Positions 8,532-16,353 of a stretch of 64,000 bases of DNA are shown piece after piece. Under the pieces are notes generated by a model. It made no database searches. It saw only the letters and a list, made by a program, of their open reading frames with translations, and was not told the origin of the DNA. Positions within the stretch are counted from its first letter, which is position 1. Every line of letters starts with the position of its first letter. Origin of the DNA: JAAYHG01 sp012735455 (GTDB lineage: Bacteria; Bacillota; DTU030; DUMP01); NCBI GenBank assembly GCA_050951365.1, contig JBMNIX010000010.1:1-64000 (forward strand), read 5' to 3'. The translations under genes were made by a program, and so were the position numbers.

Positions 8532-9749
8532 TCAGCTGTAGAAACCTTTCCTGGCGAGAAGGGCCTTGATGTGTTCCTCTGTCGCAGCTATTATGACTGC
8601 ACCGGCGCCGTCTCCGGTTACATTGATGCAGGTTCGGGCCATATCCAACACACGGTCAATTCCAGCAATGAGCAGGATACCGTCCAGCGGCAAGCCTGCT
8701 GCATTGAGGACCATGGTAAGCATAATCATACCGGCACCAGGGACTCCGGCCGTGCCAATGGAAGCCAGGGTCGCAGTAAGGATAATTGCAACGTAGTGCG
8801 TTATGCCCATTGATATGCCATACACCTGGGCAATAAAAAGGGCGCAAATGCCCTGGTAGAGGGCGGTACCATCCATATTGATGGTGGCCCCCAAGGGAAG
8901 CACAAAGCTGGCGATGTCCTTGGGTACACCAAGGTTTTCCTGGGCACACCGCATGGAAACAGGCAAGGTAGCAGAACTGGAACAGGTACTAAACGCCACC
9001 AGGGAAGCATCAAAAAAACCGCGAAAGAAGCGCAGGGGATGCATCCTAGCAAGAACAGACAAGAGCGGTGAGTAAACCAAGACCGCCTGCAAAAAACAAC
9101 CCAGGTAAACGAGTAAGATAACCTTGCTCAGCGGCAACAAGACACCTGGTCCGTTGATCGCCATAACCCAAGCCATGAGAGCAAAAACACCCACCGGCAC
9201 AAACTCTATCACCACGGTCGTCATTTTGTACATTGTTTCCGCCAAACCATCGAAAAAGGAGTGTATCGTCTTCGCAGGCTCCCCCGCCAAAGTAATGGCT
9301 ATCCCCATGAAAAGGGCAAAGGTGATTATTTGCAGCATATTCCCGGGAACCATGGCAGCCAGAACACTGGCGGGAACAACATTAATCAGGCTATCTAGCA
9401 AATCAGGGTGGGGATTGGCCTCATATGAATTTGCAGGTATAGAAAACCCAGCTCCAGGGTTAAAAAAAGCAGCGAGCACAAGGCCTATGATGACAGCAAC
9501 TGCCGTAGTGATCAGATAGTAGGCCAGGGTCTTGGCTCCCACTCGTCCTAGCTTCCTTAAGTCCCCCATACTAGAGGCACCAATTACCAGTGAAGAAAAA
9601 ACCAGTGGCACAATAAGCATTTTTATAAGCCGGATAAAAAGATCACCCAAGGGCTTGAACGCTGCCGCCTGCGGCCCTGCTATAAGACCAACCAAAGCAC
9701 CCAAACAGAACCCAATTAATATCTTCTGCCAGAGTTTCATCTTTCCCAT
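8532..9749 (-). CDS. Dicarboxylate/amino acid:cation symporter (DAACS family, GltP/DctA type)
   Basis: 405 residues, hydrophobic throughout with the EAAT-like topology. Family motifs are present: serine-rich hairpin loop TCSSSATLPVS (about 257-267), GATINMDGTALYQG in TM7, GTAGVPGAG in the second hairpin, and DMARTCINVTGDGAG in TM8. It imports glutamate, aspartate or C4-dicarboxylates with Na+ or H+. It sits between yloU and rpmB, which are neighbours in many Firmicutes, so it looks inserted into a conserved block. Substrate is not decidable from sequence alone. Confidence 0.92.
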   Translation of the reverse strand: MGKMKLWQKILIGFCLGALVGLIAGPQAAAFKPLGDLFIRLIKMLIVPLVFSSLVIGASSMGDLRKLGRVGAKTLAYYLITTAVAVIIGLVLAAFFNPGAGFSIPANSYEANPHPDLLDSLINVVPASVLAAMVPGNMLQIITFALFMGIAITLAGEPAKTIHSFFDGLAETMYKMTTVVIEFVPVGVFALMAWVMAINGPGVLLPLSKVILLVYLGCFLQAVLVYSPLLSVLARMHPLRFFRGFFDASLVAFSTCSSSATLPVSMRCAQENLGVPKDIASFVLPLGATINMDGTALYQGICALFIAQVYGISMGITHYVAIILTATLASIGTAGVPGAGMIMLTMVLNAAGLPLDGILLIAGIDRVLDMARTCINVTGDGAGAVIIAATEEHIKALLARKGFYS

Positions 9750-9832
9750 GCCCCCTACTGTCTCCTTCCTTTAAGCGCGAACATGATCCGAAGTTGAAAG
9801 CGCAATCCTACCCACCCTCATTGGTTTCTATC

Positions 9833-9861
9833 TTGCGCCTTTTACCATACTATGTTAGAAT
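9833..9861 (+). promoter_or_regulatory. Sigma-A promoter of rpmB
   Basis: TTGCGC, a 17-base spacer, then TAGAAT, with an extended -10 TG one base before the -10. It lies about 55 bases ahead of the rpmB start codon. Confidence 0.7.
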
Positions 9862-9916
9862 GCCTTTATGGGTCCAACTTACGGAGCTTGTGACATGGGC
9901 TATTGGAGGTGGAAAC

Positions 9917-10108
9917 GTGGCTAAGGTTTGTGCCATCTGTGGCAAGAAAAAGCACATGGGTCTGCAGGTGAGCCACTCGCATATTGGCACTAAGCGTGCC
10001 TGGCGGCCTAACATTCAGCGGGTAAGAATCCTGGTTAATGGTGCTCCTCAGCGGGCAAATGTATGTACTCGTTGCCTCCGATCTGGTAAGGTTCAGCGGG
10101 CACTGTAA
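9917..10108 (+). CDS. rpmB: 50S ribosomal protein L28
   Basis: 63 residues from GTG 9917, preceded by TGGAGGTGG. The sequence MAKVCAICGKKKHMGLQVSHS and the end RANVCTRCLRSGKVQRAL match bacterial L28. The two CxxC pairs make this the zinc-binding form. Longer in-frame starts upstream would add a non-family N-terminus and run through the promoter. It is monocistronic, with its own promoter and a strong terminator. Confidence 0.97.
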   Translation: MAKVCAICGKKKHMGLQVSHSHIGTKRAWRPNIQRVRILVNGAPQRANVCTRCLRSGKVQRAL

Positions 10109-10133
10109 AAAAAGCGCGTTTCGCGCTTTTTTT
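10107..10133 (+). terminator. Rho-independent terminator of rpmB
   Basis: A7-GCGCG, loop TTT, CGCGC-T7. The stem overlaps the rpmB stop codon and is followed by a full T tract. The A run makes it usable from both strands. Confidence 0.95.
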
Positions 10134-10154
10134 AATACCCGTCCCAGAGCGAAA

Positions 10155-10198
10155 GAGAATAAAAGTAAGAGAGGTTACCCTCACTGGCCGGTAACCTC
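10155..10198 (-). terminator. Terminator of the spoVM unit
   Basis: GAGGTTACC (10171-10179) pairs perfectly with GGTAACCTC (10190-10198) around a 10-base loop. On the minus strand it is followed by TCTTACTTTTATTCTC. The stem includes the stop codon region of the 57-residue gene. Confidence 0.7.
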
Positions 10199-10354
10199 CA
10201 GTTTGTAATATACCTCTTTAATGTTATCGTTTTCAATCTTACGGTAGATTTGGTTAATCTCCGCCAGCAGAACCTCGTACAGGATGAGTCGCCGGTACGA
10301 GTTGTCTACCAGGCGGTAACCGTTGGTTTTGCACAGAAGCCTTTGCGTCACCAT
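10181..10354 (-). CDS. Small hypothetical protein, 57 residues
   Basis: Begins MVTQRLLCKTNGYRLVDNS and ends VYYKLEVTGQ. The middle is a charged, tyrosine- and leucine-rich helix-like stretch (YRRLILYEVLLAEINQIYRK). The ATG at 10354 follows GGGAGAGAAGG. It is the last gene of a small minus-strand unit behind a 53-residue membrane protein and spoVM. A terminator hairpin closes on its stop codon. The placement supports a real gene; no family is recognised. If it shares the spoVM transcript it may be a mother-cell sporulation protein. Confidence 0.6.
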   Translation of the reverse strand: MVTQRLLCKTNGYRLVDNSYRRLILYEVLLAEINQIYRKIENDNIKEVYYKLEVTGQ

Positions 10355-10403
10355 CCTTCTCTCCCTTCCCCTGCCTCACCCCCTAAAAGGACTCTTGGCC
10401 ATT

Positions 10404-10487
10404 TTATTCGCCGCGATGGAAAACGTGAAGCAGTCCTTTAATAAGGCTGCCCAGAAACTTCGGCACCTTAATGACATGAATGCGCAT
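10404..10487 (-). CDS. spoVM: Stage V sporulation protein M
   Basis: 27 residues: MRIHVIKVPKFLGSLIKGLL then HVFHRGE. The VKVPKFLG/IKLPKFLG core and amphipathic helix are those of SpoVM, the mother-cell peptide that recognises the convex forespore membrane and anchors SpoIVA for coat assembly. ATG 10487 follows TAAGGAGGG. The place is the conserved one, near thiN and rpmB. The upstream gene's stop codon overlaps this ribosome-binding site, so translation is probably coupled. Confidence 0.93.
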   Translation of the reverse strand: MRIHVIKVPKFLGSLIKGLLHVFHRGE

Positions 10488-10499
10488 AGAGCACCCTCC

Positions 10500-10661
10500 T
10501 TAACCAGACCTGATAAACAAGTACCCTCCCACTACGGCCAGGGTAAGACCAAGAAGCATGGTCCAGGCCCAACTAGGGATAGCCAGAGCAAAGACAATTG
10601 CCCCTCCACCCGTCAGGACTCCCCCTGCAACACGGCGCCAAAACCGCGTTCTACGTCTCAC
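10500..10661 (-). CDS. Small membrane protein upstream of spoVM, 53 residues
   Basis: The GTG start at 10661 lies 7 bases after GGGGAGG. The protein has a basic N-terminus (MRRRTRFWRRVAGG), then hydrophobic VLTGGGAIVFALAIP and WAWTMLLGLTLAVVGGYLFI, ending RSG. This reads as a two-segment membrane hairpin. Its TAA overlaps the spoVM ribosome-binding site. I do not recognise the family; position suggests co-expression with spoVM. Confidence 0.6.
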   Translation of the reverse strand: MRRRTRFWRRVAGGVLTGGGAIVFALAIPSWAWTMLLGLTLAVVGGYLFIRSG

Positions 10662-10841
10662 CTCCTCACCTCCCCTTACACCAGGAGAGCCTGGAACCCT
10701 GAGGCCGCGCCGATCCCGCTTACCAGCCTAAATTCCAAAGGAATCGCCTTTTTCTGGCAAGGGGTTGCTGTGCGGTCTCACACCCCCCTTTGATTTGCTA
10801 CATTATATTCTCTTCGCATGGATTTGGCTCCACTTAGAGAG

Positions 10842-10886
10842 TAAAAAGCCCTGCACTGGGACATCTTTGCCCTCCAGTGCAGGGCT
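10842..10886 (-). terminator. Terminator of the long block ending in thiN
   Basis: A perfect 13-bp stem AGCCCTGCACTGG/CCAGTGCAGGGCT with a 14-base loop. On the minus strand it is followed by TTTTAC. It lies 33 bases after the thiN stop and separates thiN from the spoVM unit, which therefore needs its own promoter between about 10662 and 10840. Confidence 0.88.
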
Positions 10887-10918
10887 CTTATAGTTTTTCC
10901 CAAACAAAGCGCACCTTC

Positions 10919-11560
10919 TTAATCACGCCAGTTTGCGTAATGAAACACCAGGAGTACCCCTTCCTTGACCGAGATATTTCCTTCCCGGCCACACAACTCG
11001 TTACTCACACCAGTTACAATAAACGGATCTAGACTGCTGTCTGTAAGCTTGTACTTAAAACCAATCTCTGTTACACCTGTGGCACTACCCTGCATAGGAA
11101 ACACTGAAACAGTATCACCTGGGGAACCCTGAATGGTAAGGTTCCCTGCCGTTGCATATACCGTTAGCGGCGGTGCCACTGCCCGGGCGGCCTTGCCCAT
11201 TTTGGCTAGTCGGGCCAGAAGGATGAAATTAGCATGGGTGTGATCCAAACGCGAGCCAATTCCTCCAAGCAAAGTTATTGATTTGGCACCGTGCTCCAGG
11301 GCGCAGTTCACTGCCAGTTCCATGTCGGTTTCATCCTTCTCCGCCCTAACCTTAAGTAGGCGGCAACGTGCCTCTTCTAGCCGCCGTAGACAGCCTGCAT
11401 CCAAGGAATCAAAGTCACCTACAACCAAGGCCGGTTCAATGCCCAGCTCAAGCAGGGCCCTAGCACCACCATCTGCAGCCACTACCAAATCAGCAGCAAC
11501 AAGATATGAGCGCACCGCCTCGTTTACCGAGCCACCCGCACCTACCACTACAGCTTTCAC
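10919..11560 (-). CDS. thiN: Thiamine pyrophosphokinase
   Basis: 213 residues. The catalytic N-terminal domain has VVAADGGARALLELGIEPALVVGDFDSL (about 26-53), EKDETDMELAVNCAL and GGIGSRLDHTHANF, the standard TPK motifs for ATP and thiamine. A beta-sandwich thiamine-binding domain follows. The enzyme converts thiamine to thiamine diphosphate. The GTG start overlaps the rpe stop (GTGA). It is the last gene of the block and is followed by a strong terminator. Confidence 0.95.
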   Translation of the reverse strand: MKAVVVGAGGSVNEAVRSYLVAADLVVAADGGARALLELGIEPALVVGDFDSLDAGCLRRLEEARCRLLKVRAEKDETDMELAVNCALEHGAKSITLLGGIGSRLDHTHANFILLARLAKMGKAARAVAPPLTVYATAGNLTIQGSPGDTVSVFPMQGSATGVTEIGFKYKLTDSSLDPFIVTGVSNELCGREGNISVKEGVLLVFHYANWRD

Positions 11561-12228
11561 CTGTGTCCACCCTCTTCGCCTACTGTAGCCTTGAGCTCTT
11601 GGATCGCTACCTCAGGCCTGGGGTGCCCAAAAACAGCCGAGCCTGCAACCAGGATCTGTGCTCCGGCTTGGACCACTTGGCGGGCGGTGCTAACGTTAAT
11701 ACCACCGTCCACTTCTATTGGTATGTCGCACCCCTGTTGGGACAGTTTCGCGTGCAAAGCTTTTACCTTAGGTAGTACCGCTGGGATAAAGCGCCGCCCA
11801 CCGAAGCCAGGATTAACGCTCATGATAAGAATCATGCCGGTGAGATCCCATACATACTCCAAAGAAGTAAGGGGTGTAGCCGGGTTAAGAGCCACTGCCG
11901 GAATCTTACCCAACTCCCGAATCCTCTCCAGGGTACGATGCAAGTGGGGACAGGCCTCTACGTGCACAGAGATTATATCTGCCCCGGCAGCGGCAAACTC
12001 TTGCAGGTACTTGTCCGGCTCGGAGATCATGAGGTGAACATCCAAAGGTAGCTTTGTGCAATTCTTCACAGCCCGTACTACCCCTGGACCAAAAGAGATA
12101 TTGGGGACGAAGTGGCCATCCATTATATCCAGGTGCAGAAGATCTGCCCCGGCCGCCTCAACCCTGGCAACCGCCGCCCCCAAAGCTGTAAAATCAGCCG
12201 CCAGGAGAGAGGGTGCAATCTTTATCAT
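11557..12228 (-). CDS. rpe: Ribulose-phosphate 3-epimerase
   Basis: 223 residues, full length. TIM-barrel motifs include APSLLAADFTALG, the metal site LHLDIMDGHFVPNISFGP, DVHLMISEP, VNPGFGGRRFIP and the phosphate site EVDGGIN. It interconverts ribulose-5-phosphate and xylulose-5-phosphate in the pentose phosphate pathway. ATG 12228 overlaps the rsgA stop (ATGA), and its own stop overlaps the thiN start. Confidence 0.97.
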   Translation of the reverse strand: MIKIAPSLLAADFTALGAAVARVEAAGADLLHLDIMDGHFVPNISFGPGVVRAVKNCTKLPLDVHLMISEPDKYLQEFAAAGADIISVHVEACPHLHRTLERIRELGKIPAVALNPATPLTSLEYVWDLTGMILIMSVNPGFGGRRFIPAVLPKVKALHAKLSQQGCDIPIEVDGGINVSTARQVVQAGAQILVAGSAVFGHPRPEVAIQELKATVGEEGGHR

Positions 12229-13124
12229 GCCTTGTACCTCCTACGTTCCTTCAGTTCCCGAGCCATCTCCAAGTATGAGGCCAAACGGCTGGACGCCACG
12301 GTTCCTTGTTCGACCGCCTGTCGCACTGCGCAGTCACGCTCACTTTCATGTCCGCAGTTTGGAAAACGACACCGTAGCGACGGCCCCCACAGTTCAGGAA
12401 AGAGGTAAATCAATTTTTCTGGTTCAACCTCAGGAAGTTCTAAGGCACTAAAACCAGGCGTATCCACTACCCAGCCGCCCACAGTCAGCGGCATGAGCTC
12501 TACCTGCCGAGTTGTATGTCGACCGCGTTTCGTCCGCCGACTCACTTCCCCAGTAGAAAGGGACAAACCAGGCTCAACAGCATTGAGGATGCTCGATTTG
12601 CCCACCCCTGACTGTCCTGCCAGCACAGTAACAGAATCAGCCAACTCACATCTGACCTCAGCAATGCCCCATCCTTCTTTGCTACTTACAGAATAAACCT
12701 TATACCCGGCCAAACGGTACGGTCTTAAGAGCTCATTTGCTATCCGTTCTACCTCGCCTGAGGGAGCCAGGTCTATTTTGTTCAAGCAGACTACAGGCTG
12801 GACACCAGCATCCTCTACCTGCACAAGAATTCGGTCCAATAGGTTCAAATTGGGCGGAGGATCATCCAAGGCGAGAACCACCAAAGCCTTCCCTACGTTA
12901 GCCACTGGTGGGCGCAGCAAGCGGTTGCTCCGCTCTTCTACCCCTTCAATGACTCCAGCGCCAGGCGCAGTAGGAAGAAGGACCACCCTGTCCCCGACTA
13001 ATACTTCGGTACTCTTCTTTAGAGTACCGCGCAAGACACACCGGTACTGCTTCCCTTCACTCTTCACAAAGAAGAAGCCACCGACGGTCCTAAAAACCAC
13101 CCCCGCCTTATTGCCCGTTTGCAT
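12225..13124 (-). CDS. rsgA: Ribosome small subunit-dependent GTPase A
   Basis: 299 residues from ATG 13124. An N-terminal OB fold is followed by a circularly permuted GTPase. G4 CLNKIDL comes before G1 GQSGVGKSSILN, then G3 DTPGF. The C-terminal zinc site has FPNCGHESERDCAV. RsgA helps mature the 30S subunit. An in-frame start at 13160 exists, but the shorter form better fits the family N-terminus. ATG 13124 overlaps the end of the PASTA kinase gene by 17 bases. Confidence 0.95.
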   Translation of the reverse strand: MQTGNKAGVVFRTVGGFFFVKSEGKQYRCVLRGTLKKSTEVLVGDRVVLLPTAPGAGVIEGVEERSNRLLRPPVANVGKALVVLALDDPPPNLNLLDRILVQVEDAGVQPVVCLNKIDLAPSGEVERIANELLRPYRLAGYKVYSVSSKEGWGIAEVRCELADSVTVLAGQSGVGKSSILNAVEPGLSLSTGEVSRRTKRGRHTTRQVELMPLTVGGWVVDTPGFSALELPEVEPEKLIYLFPELWGPSLRCRFPNCGHESERDCAVRQAVEQGTVASSRLASYLEMARELKERRRYKA

Positions 13125-14976
13125 CACTAACGGGATACTCCTTCCATGCCTTACCATCAATATCTACCCGTATGGTGCTACCTGGATACACCGAAAGGGC
13201 TAGCTCTAAGGTTGCACCTGGCTGCAGATTTCTACGATACACCCGATCAGCATCAAACTGACCTAATACCCAAACCTCCACCAACCGCTGGTCTGGCCCG
13301 TCTGGAACAGTGAGATGGAGATTGTAGGTAACTTTCTCCTCCTGCTGCGGCTCTAGTGGGGGACCATCGCTCACCACAAGATTGATCTCGTCCCCTTCCA
13401 GCACCTCGCTAGCGGCAGGGGGATCGGTCCGAATCACCTTACCAGCGCTATAAATGTTACTAGGTTCGTACCTGATTGAAGCTGGTACCAGGTTTAGATC
13501 TCTTAGCTCGGCCTGAACCGCTGCTAGGTCACGGCCACTAAAATCTGGCAGAATGCGTGGCAGCGGTGGCGGCCCCAAAGAAACAACAAGGTTCACCTTA
13601 GCACCCACACTGAGTTTGTTTTGCGGTGGGGGATCTTGGGCCAAGACTAATCCGGCCGGGGTAACCGCGTCGTGCTCTTCCCTCACAGCTCCCAGCGTAA
13701 GGCCATTTTCGCTCAACGCAGCTTCAGCTGCCAGCAGGGTTTGCCCACGCACATCTGGAACCTCGGCCTTTTCCTCACCTAAGCTGAGAATAACCTCAAC
13801 CACTTCGCCCACGCCTGCCTTGCGTCGACTGTGTGCCGGCGGTTCTTGGCTTATCACTGTTCCGGGAGGCGCCTCGTCATACTCTGAACGTAGTACCCGA
13901 AAAACCAAGTCCCTGGACTCAATCATCTCTTTAGCCTCGGCTTCGCTACGCCCCACCACATTTGGCACCTCTACTACCGGCACCATGAAATAAGAACGTA
14001 GTGCCAAGAGGCCGCCACCCAAAACTGCCAGGAACAAAAGTATTATAAGAGAAAAAACAAACCCGCTGGTTCTTACCTTCCTTCCCCGTTCCTTCGCATC
14101 CGTGCCAAGCGCTGGCGCCGCCACCGGATTCAGGGCTCGGGTCGGCTCATCCACCAACGGCACATCCCCCAAAAAGGAACGTAGAGCCACCTGCAACTCG
14201 CCTGCGGTCTGGTACCGTTTCTCTGGTTCGCGTGCCATGGCCTTGGCGATAATTTGTTGCAACTCTACAGGTACGTCAGGACGTACTTCAGCAAAAGGTA
14301 GCGGCTCCGAATCCAGGTGGCGAAGGGCTATGGCAATAGGCGAGTCCCCTTCAAAAGGAAGCCTCCCTGTCAAGAGCTCATACAACACTACACCTAGAGC
14401 GTAGATGTCGGAGCGAGCATCAACTGAGCCCCCGCGTGCCTGTTCAGGTGAGAAATAGTGAACCGAGCCCAAGACTACCCCTGTCTCAGTTAAACTTGAT
14501 GCAGCAGCTGCCCGGGCTATACCAAAGTCCGTAACCTTCACCTGCCCATCAGGAGAGATGAGGATGTTGTGCGGTTTGATGTCTCTATGAATTATCCCCC
14601 GTTGGTGCGCATGGGCCAACGCGGCCCCGATCTGCCGGCCCAATTCGGCTGCTGTTTGCGGTGACAGGGGACCCTGGTTACGCAGGTAGTCTTTCAGGTT
14701 AACTCCTTGCACATACTCCATTACTATAAACAGTTTTTCGCCCTCTTGACCCACGTCATAGATAGAAACAATATTGGGATGGGATAGACGCGCTGCTGCC
14801 CTTGCCTCGCGCTGGAAACGATCCACGAATTCAGGATTAGAAGCATACTGCTCACGCAGGACCTTTATGGCCACAGGGCGATCCAAAAGTGTGCAGTGTG
14901 CTTTGTACACCACAGCCATACCGCCCTCGCCTATTTTCTCCAGCATGCGATAGCGTCGGGCCAGTAACTCCGCCAC
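13108..14976 (-). CDS. prkC: PASTA-domain Ser/Thr protein kinase
   Basis: 622 residues. The kinase domain (about 9-270) has the glycine loop GEGGMAVVY, VAIK lysine, HRDIKPHNIL (about 130), DFG (150) and SPEQARG. A transmembrane helix spans about 305-327, followed by three PASTA repeats (from about 336) that bind muropeptides outside the cell, and a C-terminal beta-rich extension. It signals cell-wall state and, in Bacillus, germination. The GTG start follows AAGGAGGTGAGG inside the end of the PBP gene. The partner phosphatase lies three genes upstream. Confidence 0.96.
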   Translation of the reverse strand: MAELLARRYRMLEKIGEGGMAVVYKAHCTLLDRPVAIKVLREQYASNPEFVDRFQREARAAARLSHPNIVSIYDVGQEGEKLFIVMEYVQGVNLKDYLRNQGPLSPQTAAELGRQIGAALAHAHQRGIIHRDIKPHNILISPDGQVKVTDFGIARAAAASSLTETGVVLGSVHYFSPEQARGGSVDARSDIYALGVVLYELLTGRLPFEGDSPIAIALRHLDSEPLPFAEVRPDVPVELQQIIAKAMAREPEKRYQTAGELQVALRSFLGDVPLVDEPTRALNPVAAPALGTDAKERGRKVRTSGFVFSLIILLFLAVLGGGLLALRSYFMVPVVEVPNVVGRSEAEAKEMIESRDLVFRVLRSEYDEAPPGTVISQEPPAHSRRKAGVGEVVEVILSLGEEKAEVPDVRGQTLLAAEAALSENGLTLGAVREEHDAVTPAGLVLAQDPPPQNKLSVGAKVNLVVSLGPPPLPRILPDFSGRDLAAVQAELRDLNLVPASIRYEPSNIYSAGKVIRTDPPAASEVLEGDEINLVVSDGPPLEPQQEEKVTYNLHLTVPDGPDQRLVEVWVLGQFDADRVYRRNLQPGATLELALSVYPGSTIRVDIDGKAWKEYPVSDANGQ

Positions 14977-16353
14977 CTACCTCACCTCCTTCAACGCCGC
15001 TGCAATTAAATTGGCTGCTATGGGAGCAGCGACTGCACCGCCGCTGCCACTGTTCTCCACCACCACAGCCACCGCCACCCGCGGCTGCTCTGCAGGAGCA
15101 AAACCTACATACCAGGCATGCGGCGGACCATGGGGATTCTCTGCGCTACCAGTCTTGCCGGCCACCTCCAGACCGGAGATTGCAGCCAAACGTCCTGTGC
15201 CCTTTCTAGTCACCTCAACCAACATCGGAAGCACAGTTGCCGCAATCTCAGGGGTGGTGAGTGTACTCATTTGTACCGGCTGCGTTCTCGCCACCACTCG
15301 CCCGGCCAAACGGCGTTCAGAGACTAAGTAGGGCCGCATGATAACACCACCGTTGGCAAGGCCCGCGGTAAGCATGGCCATCGTCAAGGGGGTAGTCAAG
15401 GCTTGGCCCTGCCCAATAGCGCGCTGCGCTGTCTCTCCAGGACCTGGATCGCCTCGAGGAAAGGAACTGGCTGTCACGGGAAGGTCAAACTGAGGGACTG
15501 AATTAAAGCCCGCCTTCTCAGCTTGTACAGCCATTGCCTTGTTGCCTAGCTCCAAACCCAGCGTGGCGAAGGTGACATTACAGGAAACAGCCAGTGCCCG
15601 GGAGAGGGAGAGTTCTCCATGGGCTTCTGGACAGCGCACCATGTAGCCGGGCAGCTTGAGCTCCCCGTAGCAGCTATAGGTTCGCTCTAGAGTACCCTGA
15701 TCTGCTGTCAAAGCTGCTAGCAAGGTCACCAGCTTTAGTGTGGATCCAGGCGGGTAAAGTCCCTGAGTCGCTCTATTCAGGAGCGGTGCTGCCCGGTCCT
15801 GGCTGACCTTAGACCAGTCGCGCTCCAGTATAGCCGGATCAAAGGAGGGCTGCGTTGCTAGGGCGAGTACGGCGCCACTTTTCGGGTCCAGCACCACGAC
15901 GGCTCCCCTTCTCCCGGCTAAGAGACGCATCGCCTGCTCCTGAAGAGCCTTGTCCACGGTAAGGACCAGGTCTTCTCCTTGCCCGAACAATGAGGTGTTT
16001 AGCCCTAGTGCTGCCCAAAATGGGGGGCTACCCGTAAGCGCCTCCGCATAGCGCGCCTCTAAACCGCTGGCGCCAAGATCTGGGCTGAAATATCCTAGCA
16101 CAGGCGCAAAAGCCCAACTGCTCTGGTAGCGGCGCTTGGTTTCACCAGGTACAGACTGGGCTAAAACTTCGCCATCACGGGCATAAATTCCTCCCCGTCG
16201 GCTCTGGCTATCCCAACCAGCCAGACGCCCACTATTGTATGCTGAATTCACCATCTGTGGCCGCTGCAGTACAGCCAGGTTAGTTAGTGCCAAGACGATA
16301 GCCGTAAAGGCCAGCACAAAGAACCGGAACAAACGCCCTATATTATTCTTCAT
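14977..16353 (-). CDS. Peptidoglycan transpeptidase (class B penicillin-binding protein)
   Basis: 458 residues with one N-terminal membrane anchor (about 9-28). The transpeptidase domain shows the active-site tetrad STLK (in YPPGSTLKLV), SCN (AVSCNVTF) and KTGSAE. It is shorter than PBP2B-type division enzymes, close to the PbpA of actinobacterial and clostridial prkC clusters. It probably works with the SEDS protein encoded just upstream; their genes overlap by 4 bases. Located between kinase and SEDS genes, it may be tied to PASTA-kinase control. Confidence 0.93.
   Translation of the reverse strand: MKNNIGRLFRFFVLAFTAIVLALTNLAVLQRPQMVNSAYNSGRLAGWDSQSRRGGIYARDGEVLAQSVPGETKRRYQSSWAFAPVLGYFSPDLGASGLEARYAEALTGSPPFWAALGLNTSLFGQGEDLVLTVDKALQEQAMRLLAGRRGAVVVLDPKSGAVLALATQPSFDPAILERDWSKVSQDRAAPLLNRATQGLYPPGSTLKLVTLLAALTADQGTLERTYSCYGELKLPGYMVRCPEAHGELSLSRALAVSCNVTFATLGLELGNKAMAVQAEKAGFNSVPQFDLPVTASSFPRGDPGPGETAQRAIGQGQALTTPLTMAMLTAGLANGGVIMRPYLVSERRLAGRVVARTQPVQMSTLTTPEIAATVLPMLVEVTRKGTGRLAAISGLEVAGKTGSAENPHGPPHAWYVGFAPAEQPRVAVAVVVENSGSGGAVAAPIAANLIAAALKEVR

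Noticed and set aside
10250..10793. Plus-strand open frames across the spoVM region
   Set aside because: They are antisense to spoVM and the two small genes, which have ribosome-binding sites and sensible proteins on the minus strand.
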